From Novosphingobium beihaiense (lineage in GTDB: Bacteria > Pseudomonadota > Alphaproteobacteria > Sphingomonadales > Sphingomonadaceae): DNA of 64,000 bases. The translations under genes and the position numbers were made by a program. Numbering within the stretch: the stretch's first letter is position 1; every line of letters begins with the position of its first letter. The DNA lies in the NCBI RefSeq assembly GCF_022832375.1, contig NZ_JALHLG010000005.1:310001-374000 (forward strand), in the 5' to 3' direction. This document shows, one piece after another, positions 29,256 through 39,029 of the stretch. The notes beneath the pieces were generated by a model. That model saw nothing but the letters and a program-made list of their open reading frames with translations, searched no databases and was not told the origin of the DNA.

Positions 29256-31205
29256 TCAGTTCGCCGAACCGGAGCCGGCGAGTTCGCCGCGCACGGTCTT
29301 GATCGCGTTCGGATGCTCGGTCACGCCCACGTCCTTGCGGATCGCCTTGGCCAACGCATCGCCGTAGGACTGGCCGAGCTGCTGGCCGAGTTCGCGGCGG
29401 GCGCCCTTTACCATTTCCTCGGATTCGACCTTGCCGGGCTCGATCTTCTTGAGCTGGACGACGAACCATGCGCGGTCCTGCATGGCGGATTGCACTTTCA
29501 CAGTCCCGGCGGCCATGTGGAACAGCAGCGATACCGGCGGCGGAACCTGCTTGCCCGAACGCAGCGCGGCGGCCAGCGTGGGGCGGGACATGCTCACGTT
29601 CTGAACCGGCGGAAGCGGCTTGCCGACGGCGGCCAGTGCCTGTTCCATCGTCTTGCCCTTGCCGATTTCGGCCTGCATCTTGACCGCGGCGGCCCGGGCT
29701 GCCTTCGACCCTGTGTCGATCATCCAGGCTTCCTTCACATCATCCTTGATCTCGGACAGCGGAGCAGGCGCGGAGGGCATGATGTCGGTCACGTCGAACA
29801 GCACGAAGCTCTGGCCGGGCACGGCAGGGGCCACCTGCGGCTCTTCCTGATCCATGGTGAAGGCGGTGGAGAGCACGGGCCTGAGATCGTTCGGGGCCGT
29901 TTCGCCGGGCTTCATGTAGACTTGCCCATCTGCCGTCACCGGCGCGGTTTTCTCGACTTTCAGGCCGAATGCCTTGGCGACTTCCTCCAGGCTGGAGCCA
30001 TTGTCGATCTGATCTTCGATATTGCCGGCCATGTCGGTGAAGGCCTTGCGGGCCTTTTCCTGGGCAAGCTGCTTCGAAATCTCGTCCTTGACGTCCGCCA
30101 GCGTGCGGGCAGGCGTCTTCTGCTCCTCGTCGACGCGGATGACGTGCCAGCCCAGCGCGCTCTTCTTGGGAGCGGCGAGCTTGCCCACCGGCGCGGCGAA
30201 CACGGCGGCCGAGACATCGGAGGAGAACTGGCTGGCCAGGTCTTCCCGGCTGAAGAAGGCAAGGTTGGCTGCGGTCAGGCCCTTTTCCTTCGCTGCCGCT
30301 TCAAGCGACTTGCCGCCTTCGACTTCCGCGACAACGGCCTTGGCCGCCGCTTCGGTCGGGACGATAAGCTGAGTGATCCGGCGCCGGTCTTGTGCGGCAT
30401 AATTAGCCTTGTTCGCCTTGTAGCGCGCGGCGATTTCGGCATCCGTCGGGGCCGCCGGTTCCTTGACCGAGGTCTTGTCGAACGTGGCGTAGCGGATCAC
30501 GCGGCGTTCGGGGCGGATGAAGGTGTCGGTGTGGTCTTTGTAGAAGGCTGCGAGCTGCTTGTCGGTCGGGCCCTTTTTGGGGGCGAATGCCAGCGAGGGC
30601 AGGGCGGCGACGGCGCCGGTGCGCGTTTCCGTCAGCAGCGCGGCGTACCGTTTGGCGGCATATTCCGGCATCACCGTGCCGGTTGTGGCCGGGGCCATCA
30701 GTTCCTGGGCGGTGAGGTTGTGCGCGATATCCTCACGCAGCGCCTGTTCGGAAATGCCCTGCTGGGCCAGCGCCTGGCGGAAGGCGTTCTGATCGAACTT
30801 GCCGTCCACGCCCTGGAAGGCCGGAATCTGCGTGATTTCGCTATCAATCAGCCGGTCGCTGGGAAGGACCTTGTGTTCCTTGCCGAAAGCGTAAAACGCG
30901 GTGCGGTCGACAAGATCGCTCAGGACCTGCTCGACGCCGCCCTGAGCTACCAGCAGCTTCATCGTCGCGGTCGGCTGCTGCTGCTTCACGCGCTCCAGCG
31001 CGCGGGTGGCGCCCAGCTTCAAGGTTGAGGAGTCGATATCCTCACCGCCTACAGTCGCGACCGAACTGCCGCCACCGATTCCGGACGAACCGCGCATTCC
31101 CGCGATGTCGCCGCTGGCAAAGGCAATGGCGATGAGCGCCAGCGCGACCAGCGCAATGGCGGCGCCAATCTTGGATTTGAAGAAATTTCTGAAGAAAGAG
31201 AGCAT
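29256..31205 (-). CDS. ppiD: PpiD/SurA_N-type peptidyl-prolyl isomerase
   Basis: Inner-membrane-anchored periplasmic chaperone of 649 aa. It has a single N-terminal membrane helix (IGAAIALVALALIAIAFASG), the SurA_N-like helical domain (VGGEDIDSSTLK...; PAFQGVDGKFDQNAF), a central parvulin-type rotamase domain (about residues 265-360, with ALGWHVIRVDE), and a second degenerate domain toward the C terminus. PpiD assists folding of outer-membrane proteins emerging from SecYEG. It is divergent from tpiA across a 410-nt gap. Confidence 0.9.
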   Translation of the reverse strand: MLSFFRNFFKSKIGAAIALVALALIAIAFASGDIAGMRGSSGIGGGSSVATVGGEDIDSSTLKLGATRALERVKQQQPTATMKLLVAQGGVEQVLSDLVDRTAFYAFGKEHKVLPSDRLIDSEITQIPAFQGVDGKFDQNAFRQALAQQGISEQALREDIAHNLTAQELMAPATTGTVMPEYAAKRYAALLTETRTGAVAALPSLAFAPKKGPTDKQLAAFYKDHTDTFIRPERRVIRYATFDKTSVKEPAAPTDAEIAARYKANKANYAAQDRRRITQLIVPTEAAAKAVVAEVEGGKSLEAAAKEKGLTAANLAFFSREDLASQFSSDVSAAVFAAPVGKLAAPKKSALGWHVIRVDEEQKTPARTLADVKDEISKQLAQEKARKAFTDMAGNIEDQIDNGSSLEEVAKAFGLKVEKTAPVTADGQVYMKPGETAPNDLRPVLSTAFTMDQEEPQVAPAVPGQSFVLFDVTDIMPSAPAPLSEIKDDVKEAWMIDTGSKAARAAAVKMQAEIGKGKTMEQALAAVGKPLPPVQNVSMSRPTLAAALRSGKQVPPPVSLLFHMAAGTVKVQSAMQDRAWFVVQLKKIEPGKVESEEMVKGARRELGQQLGQSYGDALAKAIRKDVGVTEHPNAIKTVRGELAGSGSAN

Positions 31206-31615
31206 GGACCGTGCCGATCAGCGATTGCCTGGGGGAAGCCGTGTAAGCTTCGCATGAAACGGGCGCAGGCTTTAGGGGGCCTTGCCGCATCCTGCAATGC
31301 CCCCTCGCACGGGAACGGCAAGAAGGGAGCATTTCCTTGGGAAGCCGATGGGGTAACCTACCGGTATTCGTGTGGAAATCATGGGCTGTGGCGATGGTGA
31401 GCACGGTCTGGCGCTACCCAGCGATGGGGCAGGATGCGGCGCGCGCCTGCCGGGTTTCGCGCCTTCGCGGAGCCCATTCAGGCGTTGGTCGAGTAAGGGA
31501 GCGATGGTTTTTGACAGGCGGGCGGGGCTGGCTTAGCAGCGCCCCGACAGCGAGATGCCTGATTCCCCCGGTGCGGGAAACAGGGGGAATCGCACCGGTT
31601 TGATAAAGGTTTGAA
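31206..31615. other. Intergenic region between divergent ppiD and tpiA
   Basis: This 410-nt gap should hold the ppiD and tpiA promoters. I see no credible gene; short frames on both strands have no family resemblance. Its 3' part, next to tpiA, contains the strongly structured leader described separately. Confidence 0.6.
31527..31598 (+). promoter_or_regulatory. Structured tpiA leader: pseudoknot or alternative hairpins
   Basis: Upstream of the tpiA RBS (AAAGG near 31605) lies a GC stem, GGGGCTG with CAGCGCCCC (about 31527-31548). Two interleaved perfect pairings follow: GATTCCCCC (31561-31569) with GGGGGAATC (31583-31591), and CGGTGCG (31569-31575) with CGCACCG (31591-31597). Their order 1-2-1'-2' permits an H-type pseudoknot or two competing hairpins. 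Either could affect tpiA translation 18 nt downstream. No known riboswitch class is recognised. Confidence 0.55.
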
Positions 31616-32374
31616 ATGGCTGGATTGCCTTACATCGTCGGAAACTGGAAAATGAACGGCACGCGCGCGATGCTCAATGAGGCGCGCGCGATCGACCGGG
31701 CAGCCGCACGCTTTCCCAAGGTGCAGGTTGCGGTCGCGCCGCCAGCCACCCTGATCTACCGCACGCGCGATGCGGCCGACATTATTGGCGTGGGCGGGCA
31801 GGACTGCCACGCCCAGGAAAGCGGGGCTTTCACGGGCGATATCTCCGCCGTGATGCTCAAGGATGCCGGCGCGGATTTCACCATCGTCGGGCATTCCGAA
31901 CGCCGCACGATCCATGGTGAGACCGATGCGGATGTGAAGGCCAAGGCGGAGGCCGCGCTGGCAGCGGGCCTTGGCGTGATTCTCTGCGTGGGCGAAACCG
32001 AGGCGCAGCGCGATGCCGGACAGGCCGAAGCGGTTGTCGGCGCGCAGCTCGAAGGTTCGTGCCCGCAAACCGACGGGGCACCGGAAAAGCTTTCGGTGGC
32101 CTATGAGCCGGTCTGGGCGATCGGCACCGGCCGCGTGCCTTCGGTCGAGGACGTGGCGGCGATGCACAAGTCGATCCGCGACAAGCTTGTTGCCATTTAT
32201 GGCGAGGGCGGCGCGGAAGTGCGCATTCTCTATGGCGGTTCGGTGAAGGCGGACAACGCGGCCGAACTGCTTTCCGTTGCCGAGGTCGGCGGCGCGCTTG
32301 TTGGCGGCGCCAGCCTTACGGCCGAGAGCTTCCTTTCCATCGTCGGTGCGGCGGCTTCGCTGGCCGCGGACTGA
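31616..32374 (+). CDS. tpiA: Triosephosphate isomerase
   Basis: Interconverts glyceraldehyde 3-phosphate and dihydroxyacetone phosphate. The 252-aa TIM barrel has Lys12 in GNWKMNG, the electrophilic His in IVGHSERR, the catalytic Glu in VAYEPVWAIGTG, and the phosphate-gripping ILYGGSV and GALVGGAS. The ATG has AAAGG 6-11 nt upstream. It precedes secG, as in many alphaproteobacteria. Confidence 0.98.
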   Translation: MAGLPYIVGNWKMNGTRAMLNEARAIDRAAARFPKVQVAVAPPATLIYRTRDAADIIGVGGQDCHAQESGAFTGDISAVMLKDAGADFTIVGHSERRTIHGETDADVKAKAEAALAAGLGVILCVGETEAQRDAGQAEAVVGAQLEGSCPQTDGAPEKLSVAYEPVWAIGTGRVPSVEDVAAMHKSIRDKLVAIYGEGGAEVRILYGGSVKADNAAELLSVAEVGGALVGGASLTAESFLSIVGAAASLAAD

Positions 32375-32385
32375 GAGGATTCGAT

Positions 32386-32414
32386 CCGGGAGGAAGCCTT
32401 GCGGTTCCTCCCGG
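32386..32414 (+). terminator. Hairpin after tpiA (possible terminator or attenuator)
   Basis: CCGGGAGGAA (32386-32395) and TTCCTCCCGG (32405-32414) form a perfect 10-bp stem with a 9-nt loop, 12 nt after the tpiA stop. No U-tract follows, so it may be a processing or stability element, or a weak terminator, rather than a canonical intrinsic terminator. Confidence 0.55.
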
Positions 32415-32504
32415 TGTCATACCCGGGTTGCGCAAGGGCCGCACAAGGCCTATCTGCGCCGGGATTAACGCGGGTATTGCGCCCGCCAGAAGGCTGAGAC
32501 GTAG

Positions 32505-32903
32505 ATGTTCCTTTTTCTGACCGTGGTTCAGGCCCTGATTGCTGCGGCCCTTGTTGCCGTAGTGCTCATGCAGCAGTCCGAAGGCGGCGGCCTTGGCGTC
32601 GGCGGCGGAAGCCCTTCCGGGCTGATGTCGGCGCGGGGCGCGGCGGACTTCATGACACGGGCGACCGCGATCCTGGCCACGCTCTTCGTTGCTCTCAGCA
32701 TCGTTCTGGCCGCGATGGCTGTGGATCAGACCACTGGCCGTGACATCGACACTTCGCTTCAGCGCGATACGGCTCCGGCCCAGCCTGCCGATCCGCTCGC
32801 CGGTTCTGCCGGGCAGGGTGCAGGCGCCGCGGAAGCAGGAAAGGCGGCCCCTGTTGGACAGGCGCCCGCTGACGATCCGCTTTCAGGGGCTGCCAAGCAG
32901 TAA
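32505..32903 (+). CDS. secG: Preprotein translocase subunit SecG
   Basis: Small accessory subunit of the SecYEG channel in the cytoplasmic membrane. The 132-aa protein has the family form: helix 1 (FLTVVQALIAAALVAVVLMQ), the QQSEGGGLGVGGG loop, then helix 2 (ATAILATLFVALSIVLAAM). The C-terminal 60 residues are an Ala/Gly/Gln-rich, low-complexity tail typical of alphaproteobacterial SecG. Confidence 0.95.
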   Translation: MFLFLTVVQALIAAALVAVVLMQQSEGGGLGVGGGSPSGLMSARGAADFMTRATAILATLFVALSIVLAAMAVDQTTGRDIDTSLQRDTAPAQPADPLAGSAGQGAGAAEAGKAAPVGQAPADDPLSGAAKQ

Positions 32904-33033
32904 CCCCTTAGCATTTTACCGTAACCGGATTGCCTTCTGGCCCTGCCAGAGGGGCAATTCTTGTGTTTGATCTGTGGATTCAGGCTCTAGGCGCTTGCCG
33001 AAGGGCCCCCATGCAATTTAAGGCCCGACTCCC

Positions 33034-34662
<1,629 letters not shown>

Positions 34663-34710
34663 TCTGCCGTCTGACGTGCGGGGAATGCCCCGCGCAGGCT
34701 GGATAAAAAC

Positions 34711-34742
34711 AAAGGGCCGGCTCCCTGAGGAGCCGGCCCTTT
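34711..34742. terminator. Bidirectional Rho-independent terminator
   Basis: AAAGGGCCGGCTCC (34711-34724) and GGAGCCGGCCCTTT (34729-34742) form a perfect 14-bp stem around CTGA. A/T stretches at both ends let it serve pyrG (+) and the TonB-C gene (-). Confidence 0.93.
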
Positions 34743-34770
34743 GCTTTGCCGGTGGCGTGCCCCGGACAGA

Positions 34771-35109
34771 TCAGATCAGCTTCCAGGTCAGCGGCAGAAC
34801 CACGGAGCTGGTGCCTGCCGGCGGGGTCGGAACGCTGCCGACGCGCGACATCATTGCCACCGCTTCCTTGTCGAGAGCGCGCGAGCCCGACGATTCGGCC
34901 AGCTCGGCCTTCTCGATCTTGCCCGAGGCGGTAATGTAGATCTTGACCTTGGCCGTGCCTTCCTCGCCACGCATCTGCGCGGTGCGGGGGTAGGACTGCT
35001 TGGAAGCAACAGTGCGCTTCACCGAATTGAGCCAGCTATCGGCAAGGGCCGGGGTGACGGTCAGCGCGAGCGCGGAAAGCGCGGCGGTAATTTTCAGGAT
35101 GGTCTTCAC
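34771..35109 (-). CDS. Secreted TonB C-terminal domain protein
   Basis: A 112-aa protein with a clear signal peptide (MKTILKITAALSALALTVTPALA). The rest is a TonB-type C-terminal fold: YPRTAQMRGEEGTAKVKIYIT, SGKIEKAELAESSGSRALDKEA. Unlike TonB it has no membrane anchor or Pro-rich spacer, so it is a free periplasmic energy-transducer-like domain. It lies 68 nt downstream of the chemoreceptor gene and may be co-transcribed with it. Confidence 0.88.
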   Translation of the reverse strand: MKTILKITAALSALALTVTPALADSWLNSVKRTVASKQSYPRTAQMRGEEGTAKVKIYITASGKIEKAELAESSGSRALDKEAVAMMSRVGSVPTPPAGTSSVVLPLTWKLI

Positions 35110-35177
35110 TACTTAGTCTCCATTTCGGATGGGACGCCGGACCGGGCCGATCGTCCAGGGGGCACTCACTTCAAAGT

Positions 35178-37067
35178 TCAAAATTCGCTCCAGTCGTCGA
35201 GCGCGAGGGCATTGGCGCCGGCCACGGCAGGCCTTGGCGCGGGCGCCGGTGCCAGATGGGCAGGCGCTTCTGCCTCCAGCTCTTCCGATACGAACGGCTG
35301 TCGCGGTTCCACGGGCGCCGCGAACGATGCTCCGGTATTGTTTTCGCCAAGCTGGAAGGCGGACATCTGCGTCATCAGGCGCTGGGTCTCGCTGGAAAGG
35401 TTGCGGCTGCCCGCAGAGCTTTCTTCCACCATCGCCGCGTTCTGCTGGGTGAAGGTGTCCATGCCCGTGACCATGGTCGAGATTTCGGTGATGCCTTCGG
35501 CCTGCTTCTCGGCCGCTCCGGCAATCTCCTCGACCAGACCGGCCACGGCGGCAACTTCGCCCACGATCTGGCGCAGCGCATCGCCGCTGCTTTCCACCAG
35601 CGAGACACCGTCGCCGACCTGCTTGGTGCTGCGGTCGATCAGCTTGCGGATGTCGTTGGCCGCATCGGCCGAGCGCTGGGCCAGAGCCCGCACTTCGGTG
35701 GCGACAACCGCGAAGCCCTTGCCGGCTTCACCGGCACGCGCCGCTTCGACGCCCGCGTTGAGGGCGAGAAGATTGGTCTGGAAGGCGATGCCGTCGATGA
35801 CGTTGATGATCGCCGCCATCTCGCGCGAAGTCGTCTCGATGCCGCGCATGGCATCCACCGCCTCGTGGGCGATGCCTTCCACCTTGGTCGCGGTTTCGCG
35901 GGCCACGATCAGCCGGGTGCTGGTCTGGCGGGCATTATCCGCCGTGACCTGAACCACGCTGGTGAACTCGCTGAGCGTGCGCGACGTATCGGCCAGCGAG
36001 CTGGCCTGCTGTTCGGTGCGTCCCGCGAGGTCGGACGTGGCGGCGGCGATTTCGTCAGTGCCGACGCGGATGGAATTGCAGCCGTCCACGAGCTGGCGCA
36101 TCGTTTCGGAAAGGCGCGCGATCGCCAGGTTGTAGTCCACCGGCAGGCGGGCGAGGGCGCCTTCGCCGGTTTCCTCAAGGCGGTTCGTCAGATTGCCTTC
36201 CGCGAGCTGCGCCAGGCCGTTGCCGATGGCTTCGACGGTGCGCTGCAGATCACGGGCGCGTTCCTGCTCTTCCTGCGCGCGTTCCTGATCGGCGCGGGCC
36301 AGCCCCTGGAAGCGTTCAAGCGCGCGGGCGAGGCTGCCGAGTTCGTCCTTGCGCTCCACGCCGGGGATGACCACGCTGGTATCGCCTTCAATCAGGCTGC
36401 GCACAGTGCTGTCCAGGCGCTTCACCGGACGCGCCACCGAGCGCATCATGAAGATCAGCAGGATGATCGCGCAGATCAGACCGCCAAGCGCCGTGGCCGT
36501 AACGACCTTGCGGGCCTTCGCGTAGATCGTCTCGCCGCGCTTGGCGGCATCTGCCGCTGCCTTGGTGTTGAGATCGACCAGCGTCAACAGGTGGTCTTCC
36601 ATGTCGTAGAAGCTGTCGAGGCCATCGCCTTCGTACATCTCGCGCGCCGCCTCAGGATCGGTCTGCGCGAGATCGAGAATGGCATCATTCTGTTCGACGT
36701 AGCTCTTCCAGTCCTGGCGGACCTGATCGAGCGCTGCGACCTGTTCGGGCTTGCTGATGTGCGAGCCGTAGTCGTCCAGAACCTGATCGATCACCGATCC
36801 GGAATTGCGCAAGACCTTGTTCTGGCGTTCCCATGCGGGGGTGCCAGCGGCTTTCAGCGTGTCATCCTGATGAATCCGGTACTGCGACGCATAGGCGTGA
36901 AGATCGCCAAGAGCTTGCGAAGCGGGCAGCGAATCGGTGGTCAGTTCGCTGGTGAGGGTGTTGACTTCACCAATCTGGCGGATCGCGAAAACGCCTAGGC
37001 CCGCGACAATCGCGAGCAAAAGGCTGAAGGCGAACACCAGACGGTGGGCGATCTTCAAACGTTTCAT
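35178..37067 (-). CDS. Methyl-accepting chemotaxis protein
   Basis: Transmembrane chemoreceptor of 629 aa. Helix 1 (about residues 10-30), a helical four-helix-bundle-like periplasmic domain (about 31-185), helix 2 (VVTATALGGLICAIILLIFM) and HAMP segments lead to the signalling domain. The kinase-control hairpin is well conserved: IINVIDGIAFQTNLLALNAG, then EAARAGEAGKGFAVVATEVR. The last five residues, DWSEF, fit the x-W-x-x-F tether that binds CheR/CheB in high-abundance receptors. No other che gene is in the window. It has its own 240-nt upstream region shared with hsp20's terminator. Confidence 0.96.
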   Translation of the reverse strand: MKRLKIAHRLVFAFSLLLAIVAGLGVFAIRQIGEVNTLTSELTTDSLPASQALGDLHAYASQYRIHQDDTLKAAGTPAWERQNKVLRNSGSVIDQVLDDYGSHISKPEQVAALDQVRQDWKSYVEQNDAILDLAQTDPEAAREMYEGDGLDSFYDMEDHLLTLVDLNTKAAADAAKRGETIYAKARKVVTATALGGLICAIILLIFMMRSVARPVKRLDSTVRSLIEGDTSVVIPGVERKDELGSLARALERFQGLARADQERAQEEQERARDLQRTVEAIGNGLAQLAEGNLTNRLEETGEGALARLPVDYNLAIARLSETMRQLVDGCNSIRVGTDEIAAATSDLAGRTEQQASSLADTSRTLSEFTSVVQVTADNARQTSTRLIVARETATKVEGIAHEAVDAMRGIETTSREMAAIINVIDGIAFQTNLLALNAGVEAARAGEAGKGFAVVATEVRALAQRSADAANDIRKLIDRSTKQVGDGVSLVESSGDALRQIVGEVAAVAGLVEEIAGAAEKQAEGITEISTMVTGMDTFTQQNAAMVEESSAGSRNLSSETQRLMTQMSAFQLGENNTGASFAAPVEPRQPFVSEELEAEAPAHLAPAPAPRPAVAGANALALDDWSEF

Positions 37068-37238
37068 AGGATTACGGAACTCCTGGGGGGCGAGGGCAGG
37101 AGTTTGTGTAACCGGCGCTGGTTGGAGCGCCTTTAAATGGAATAAGGGGAAATACCGAACCCTGTCCGGTGGGAAACGGTTAGTGGGTTTTACCGGGACC
37201 TATCGGCTCTGGGTTAACGGGCCGGTAAGATATGCCCC

Positions 37239-37268
37239 AAAAAAGGCGGCCCGGATTTCCGGACCGCC
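37239..37268 (-). terminator. Rho-independent terminator of hsp20
   Basis: On the - strand GGCGGTCCGG (37268-37259) pairs with CCGGGCCGCC (37254-37245) with one mismatch, followed by TTTTTT and GGGG. It lies 40 nt after the hsp20 stop. Confidence 0.85.
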
Positions 37269-37307
37269 TATATTCAACCGTCTGAAAATTATGCTTTTAC
37301 CGGCGCA

Positions 37308-37778
37308 TCAGGCCGCAGCTGTGTCCTCGCCGGAGCCGTTTTCGACAACGGTCAGCGTGTTGCCGCCGATCGCGATTTTCTTGGGCTTCATGGCTTCGGG
37401 CACTTCGCGCACAAGGTCTATCACCAGCAAGCCATCGGCTAGGTCGGCGCTATCCACGCGCACATAGTCAGCCAGTTCGAAGCGGCGTTCGAATCCGCGC
37501 TGGGCAATGCCGACGTGCAGGAATTCCCCATCGGAAGTGTCCTCAGGCTTGTTGCCCTTTACGATCAGCAGGTTGGCATGCGCGGTAATATCGATATCGG
37601 CTGGCTTGAATCCGGCAATCGCAAGCGTGATGCGGTAAGCATCTTCGCCGCGGCGTTCGATGTTGAAAGGCGGATACTTGTCGCCCGGGTTCGCGCGGCC
37701 CTGATTTTCGATCATGTCGAACAGGCGGTCGAAACCGACCATGGTGCGGCGATAGGGCGAAAAATCGATACGGTTCAT
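37308..37778 (-). CDS. Small heat-shock protein Hsp20 (IbpA-like)
   Basis: ATP-independent holdase of 156 aa that binds unfolding proteins in heat shock. It begins MNRIDFSPYRRTMVGFDRLF, characteristic of the IbpA/HspA class. The alpha-crystallin domain runs from about residue 38 (YPPFNIERRGEDAYRITLAI) to REVPEAMKPKKI. The ATG at 37778 is set by AGGAG just upstream; the open frame upstream overlaps the thermosensor. Control by an RpoH-type promoter and a ROSE-like 5' UTR is visible. Confidence 0.95.
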   Translation of the reverse strand: MNRIDFSPYRRTMVGFDRLFDMIENQGRANPGDKYPPFNIERRGEDAYRITLAIAGFKPADIDITAHANLLIVKGNKPEDTSDGEFLHVGIAQRGFERRFELADYVRVDSADLADGLLVIDLVREVPEAMKPKKIAIGGNTLTVVENGSGEDTAAA

Positions 37779-37836
37779 GACAAAAATCCTCCAATGAGCA
37801 ATCTTCGTATTGGGAGGCCCGGAAAACCGGCGCCTC
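37779..37836 (-). promoter_or_regulatory. ROSE-like RNA thermometer in the hsp20 leader
   Basis: The - strand leader has a strong hairpin, GAGGCGCCGG-TTTT-CCGGGCCTC (37836-37814), then a weak hairpin near the start codon. In that hairpin TTGCTC pairs imperfectly with GGAGGA, the Shine-Dalgarno sequence (about 37803-37785). The U(U/C)GCU/AGGA pairing next to the ATG is the hallmark of ROSE elements, which melt on heating and release the RBS. Confidence 0.85.
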
Positions 37837-37875
37837 GTGCATGAATCATCCCCTTTGCGGGCCATGACTCGTATC

Positions 37876-37906
37876 CCTAGATATGATAGCGGCCCGCCGT
37901 TTCAAG
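37876..37906 (-). promoter_or_regulatory. RpoH-type promoter of hsp20
   Basis: CTTGAA (37906-37901) and, after the usual spacing, CATATCTAGG (37885-37876) match the alphaproteobacterial heat-shock consensus (CTTG, then CYTATNTNNG) with one mismatch. The implied transcript would start just upstream of the ROSE-like hairpins. It lies in the gap shared with the divergent glutaredoxin gene. Confidence 0.7.
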
Positions 37907-37938
37907 GGTCGCAAGACACGCAAGGAAGGAACCCGCCG

Positions 37939-38202
37939 ATGAGCCAGCCCAAGGTTGAAATCTACACCAAGTGGGGATGTCCCTATTGCGTCGCCGCCAA
38001 GGCGCTGCTCGACCGCAAAGGGGTGGCCTATGAGGAATATGACATCACCATGGGCGGTCCCAAGCGCACCGAGATGGAAGAGCGCGTGCCCGGTGCCCGC
38101 ACGGTGCCGCAGGTCCTGATTGCCGATAAGGCCTATGGCGGTTTCGACGATATCAATGCGCTCGACCGGGAGGGCAAGCTCGACCCTGCGCTGGGGCTCT
38201 GA
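37939..38202 (+). CDS. grxC: Glutaredoxin 3
   Basis: An 87-aa thioltransferase that reduces disulfides using glutathione. The active site CPYC is at Cys14-Cys17 (YTKWGCPYCVAAK). TVPQVLIAD contains the cis-Pro, and GGFDDINALD is the glutathione-binding end. The ATG at 37939 is preceded by AAGGAAGGA. It is 4 nt from the nitrilase gene, so they form an operon. Confidence 0.96.
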   Translation: MSQPKVEIYTKWGCPYCVAAKALLDRKGVAYEEYDITMGGPKRTEMEERVPGARTVPQVLIADKAYGGFDDINALDREGKLDPALGL

Positions 38203-38206
38203 TCCG

Positions 38207-39022
38207 ATGGTGCGGGCAGCCCTTCTGCAGATGACGACGGGCATCGATCCGGCGGCCAACGCGTTAACGATTGCGAATGCCGTGGCCGAAGCGCGCGGGG
38301 AGGGGGCTGCCATGCTCTTCACCCCGGAGATGTCCGGCCTGCTGGATCGCAAGCGCAGCCGGGGCGCCGCCTCGATCCGCACGGAAGCGGAAGATGTGGT
38401 GCTGGCAGCGGTGCGCGATGCGGCGGCCCGCGAAGGGATCTGGGTGCATCTGGGCTCGCTGGCGATTGCGCGCGAAGATGGAAAATGGGCCAATCGAGCG
38501 TTCGTGATCGATGGCACCGGCGAAATCCGCGCCCGTTACGACAAGATCCACATGTTCGATGTGGATCTGGCCAGCGGCGAATCCTGGCGGGAATCCAATG
38601 CCTATGCCGCAGGCGATACGGTCGTGACGGTGGAAACGCCGGTGGGGCGGCTGGGCCTTGCGATCTGTTACGATATTCGCTTCCCGGCGCTGTTCGAGGC
38701 GCTGGGGCAGGCGAAATGCGATGTGATTGCCATTCCCGCTGCGTTCACCGTTCCCACCGGCAAGGCGCACTGGCACCTGATGCAGCGCGCCCGGGCGGTG
38801 GAGGCCAGCGCTTATGTGCTAAGCGCCGCGCAAGTCGGCAAGCATGAGGACGGGCGCGAGACTTACGGCCATTCGCTGGCGATCGATCCGTGGGGCGAGG
38901 TACTGCTCGACATGGGCGGAGAGAGGCCCGGCTTAGGCTATGCGGCGATCGATCCGGCGCGCATTGCCGAAGTGCGGGCGCAATTGCCCAGTCTTGCCAA
39001 CCGGCGCAAGATTGCCACATAG
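38207..39022 (+). CDS. Carbon-nitrogen hydrolase (nitrilase superfamily)
   Basis: A 271-aa amidase-type enzyme. The catalytic triad is Glu41 (LFTPEMS), Lys113 (YDKIHMFD) and Cys154 (AICYDIRFP). Close homologues include Nit1/deaminated-glutathione amidase, which repairs deaminated glutathione; the neighbouring glutaredoxin makes that role attractive but this is inference. It begins at ATG 38207, 4 nt after grxC, and ends 7 nt before the DUF1178 gene. Confidence 0.92.
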   Translation: MVRAALLQMTTGIDPAANALTIANAVAEARGEGAAMLFTPEMSGLLDRKRSRGAASIRTEAEDVVLAAVRDAAAREGIWVHLGSLAIAREDGKWANRAFVIDGTGEIRARYDKIHMFDVDLASGESWRESNAYAAGDTVVTVETPVGRLGLAICYDIRFPALFEALGQAKCDVIAIPAAFTVPTGKAHWHLMQRARAVEASAYVLSAAQVGKHEDGRETYGHSLAIDPWGEVLLDMGGERPGLGYAAIDPARIAEVRAQLPSLANRRKIAT

Positions 39023-39029
39023 GCGTCGT

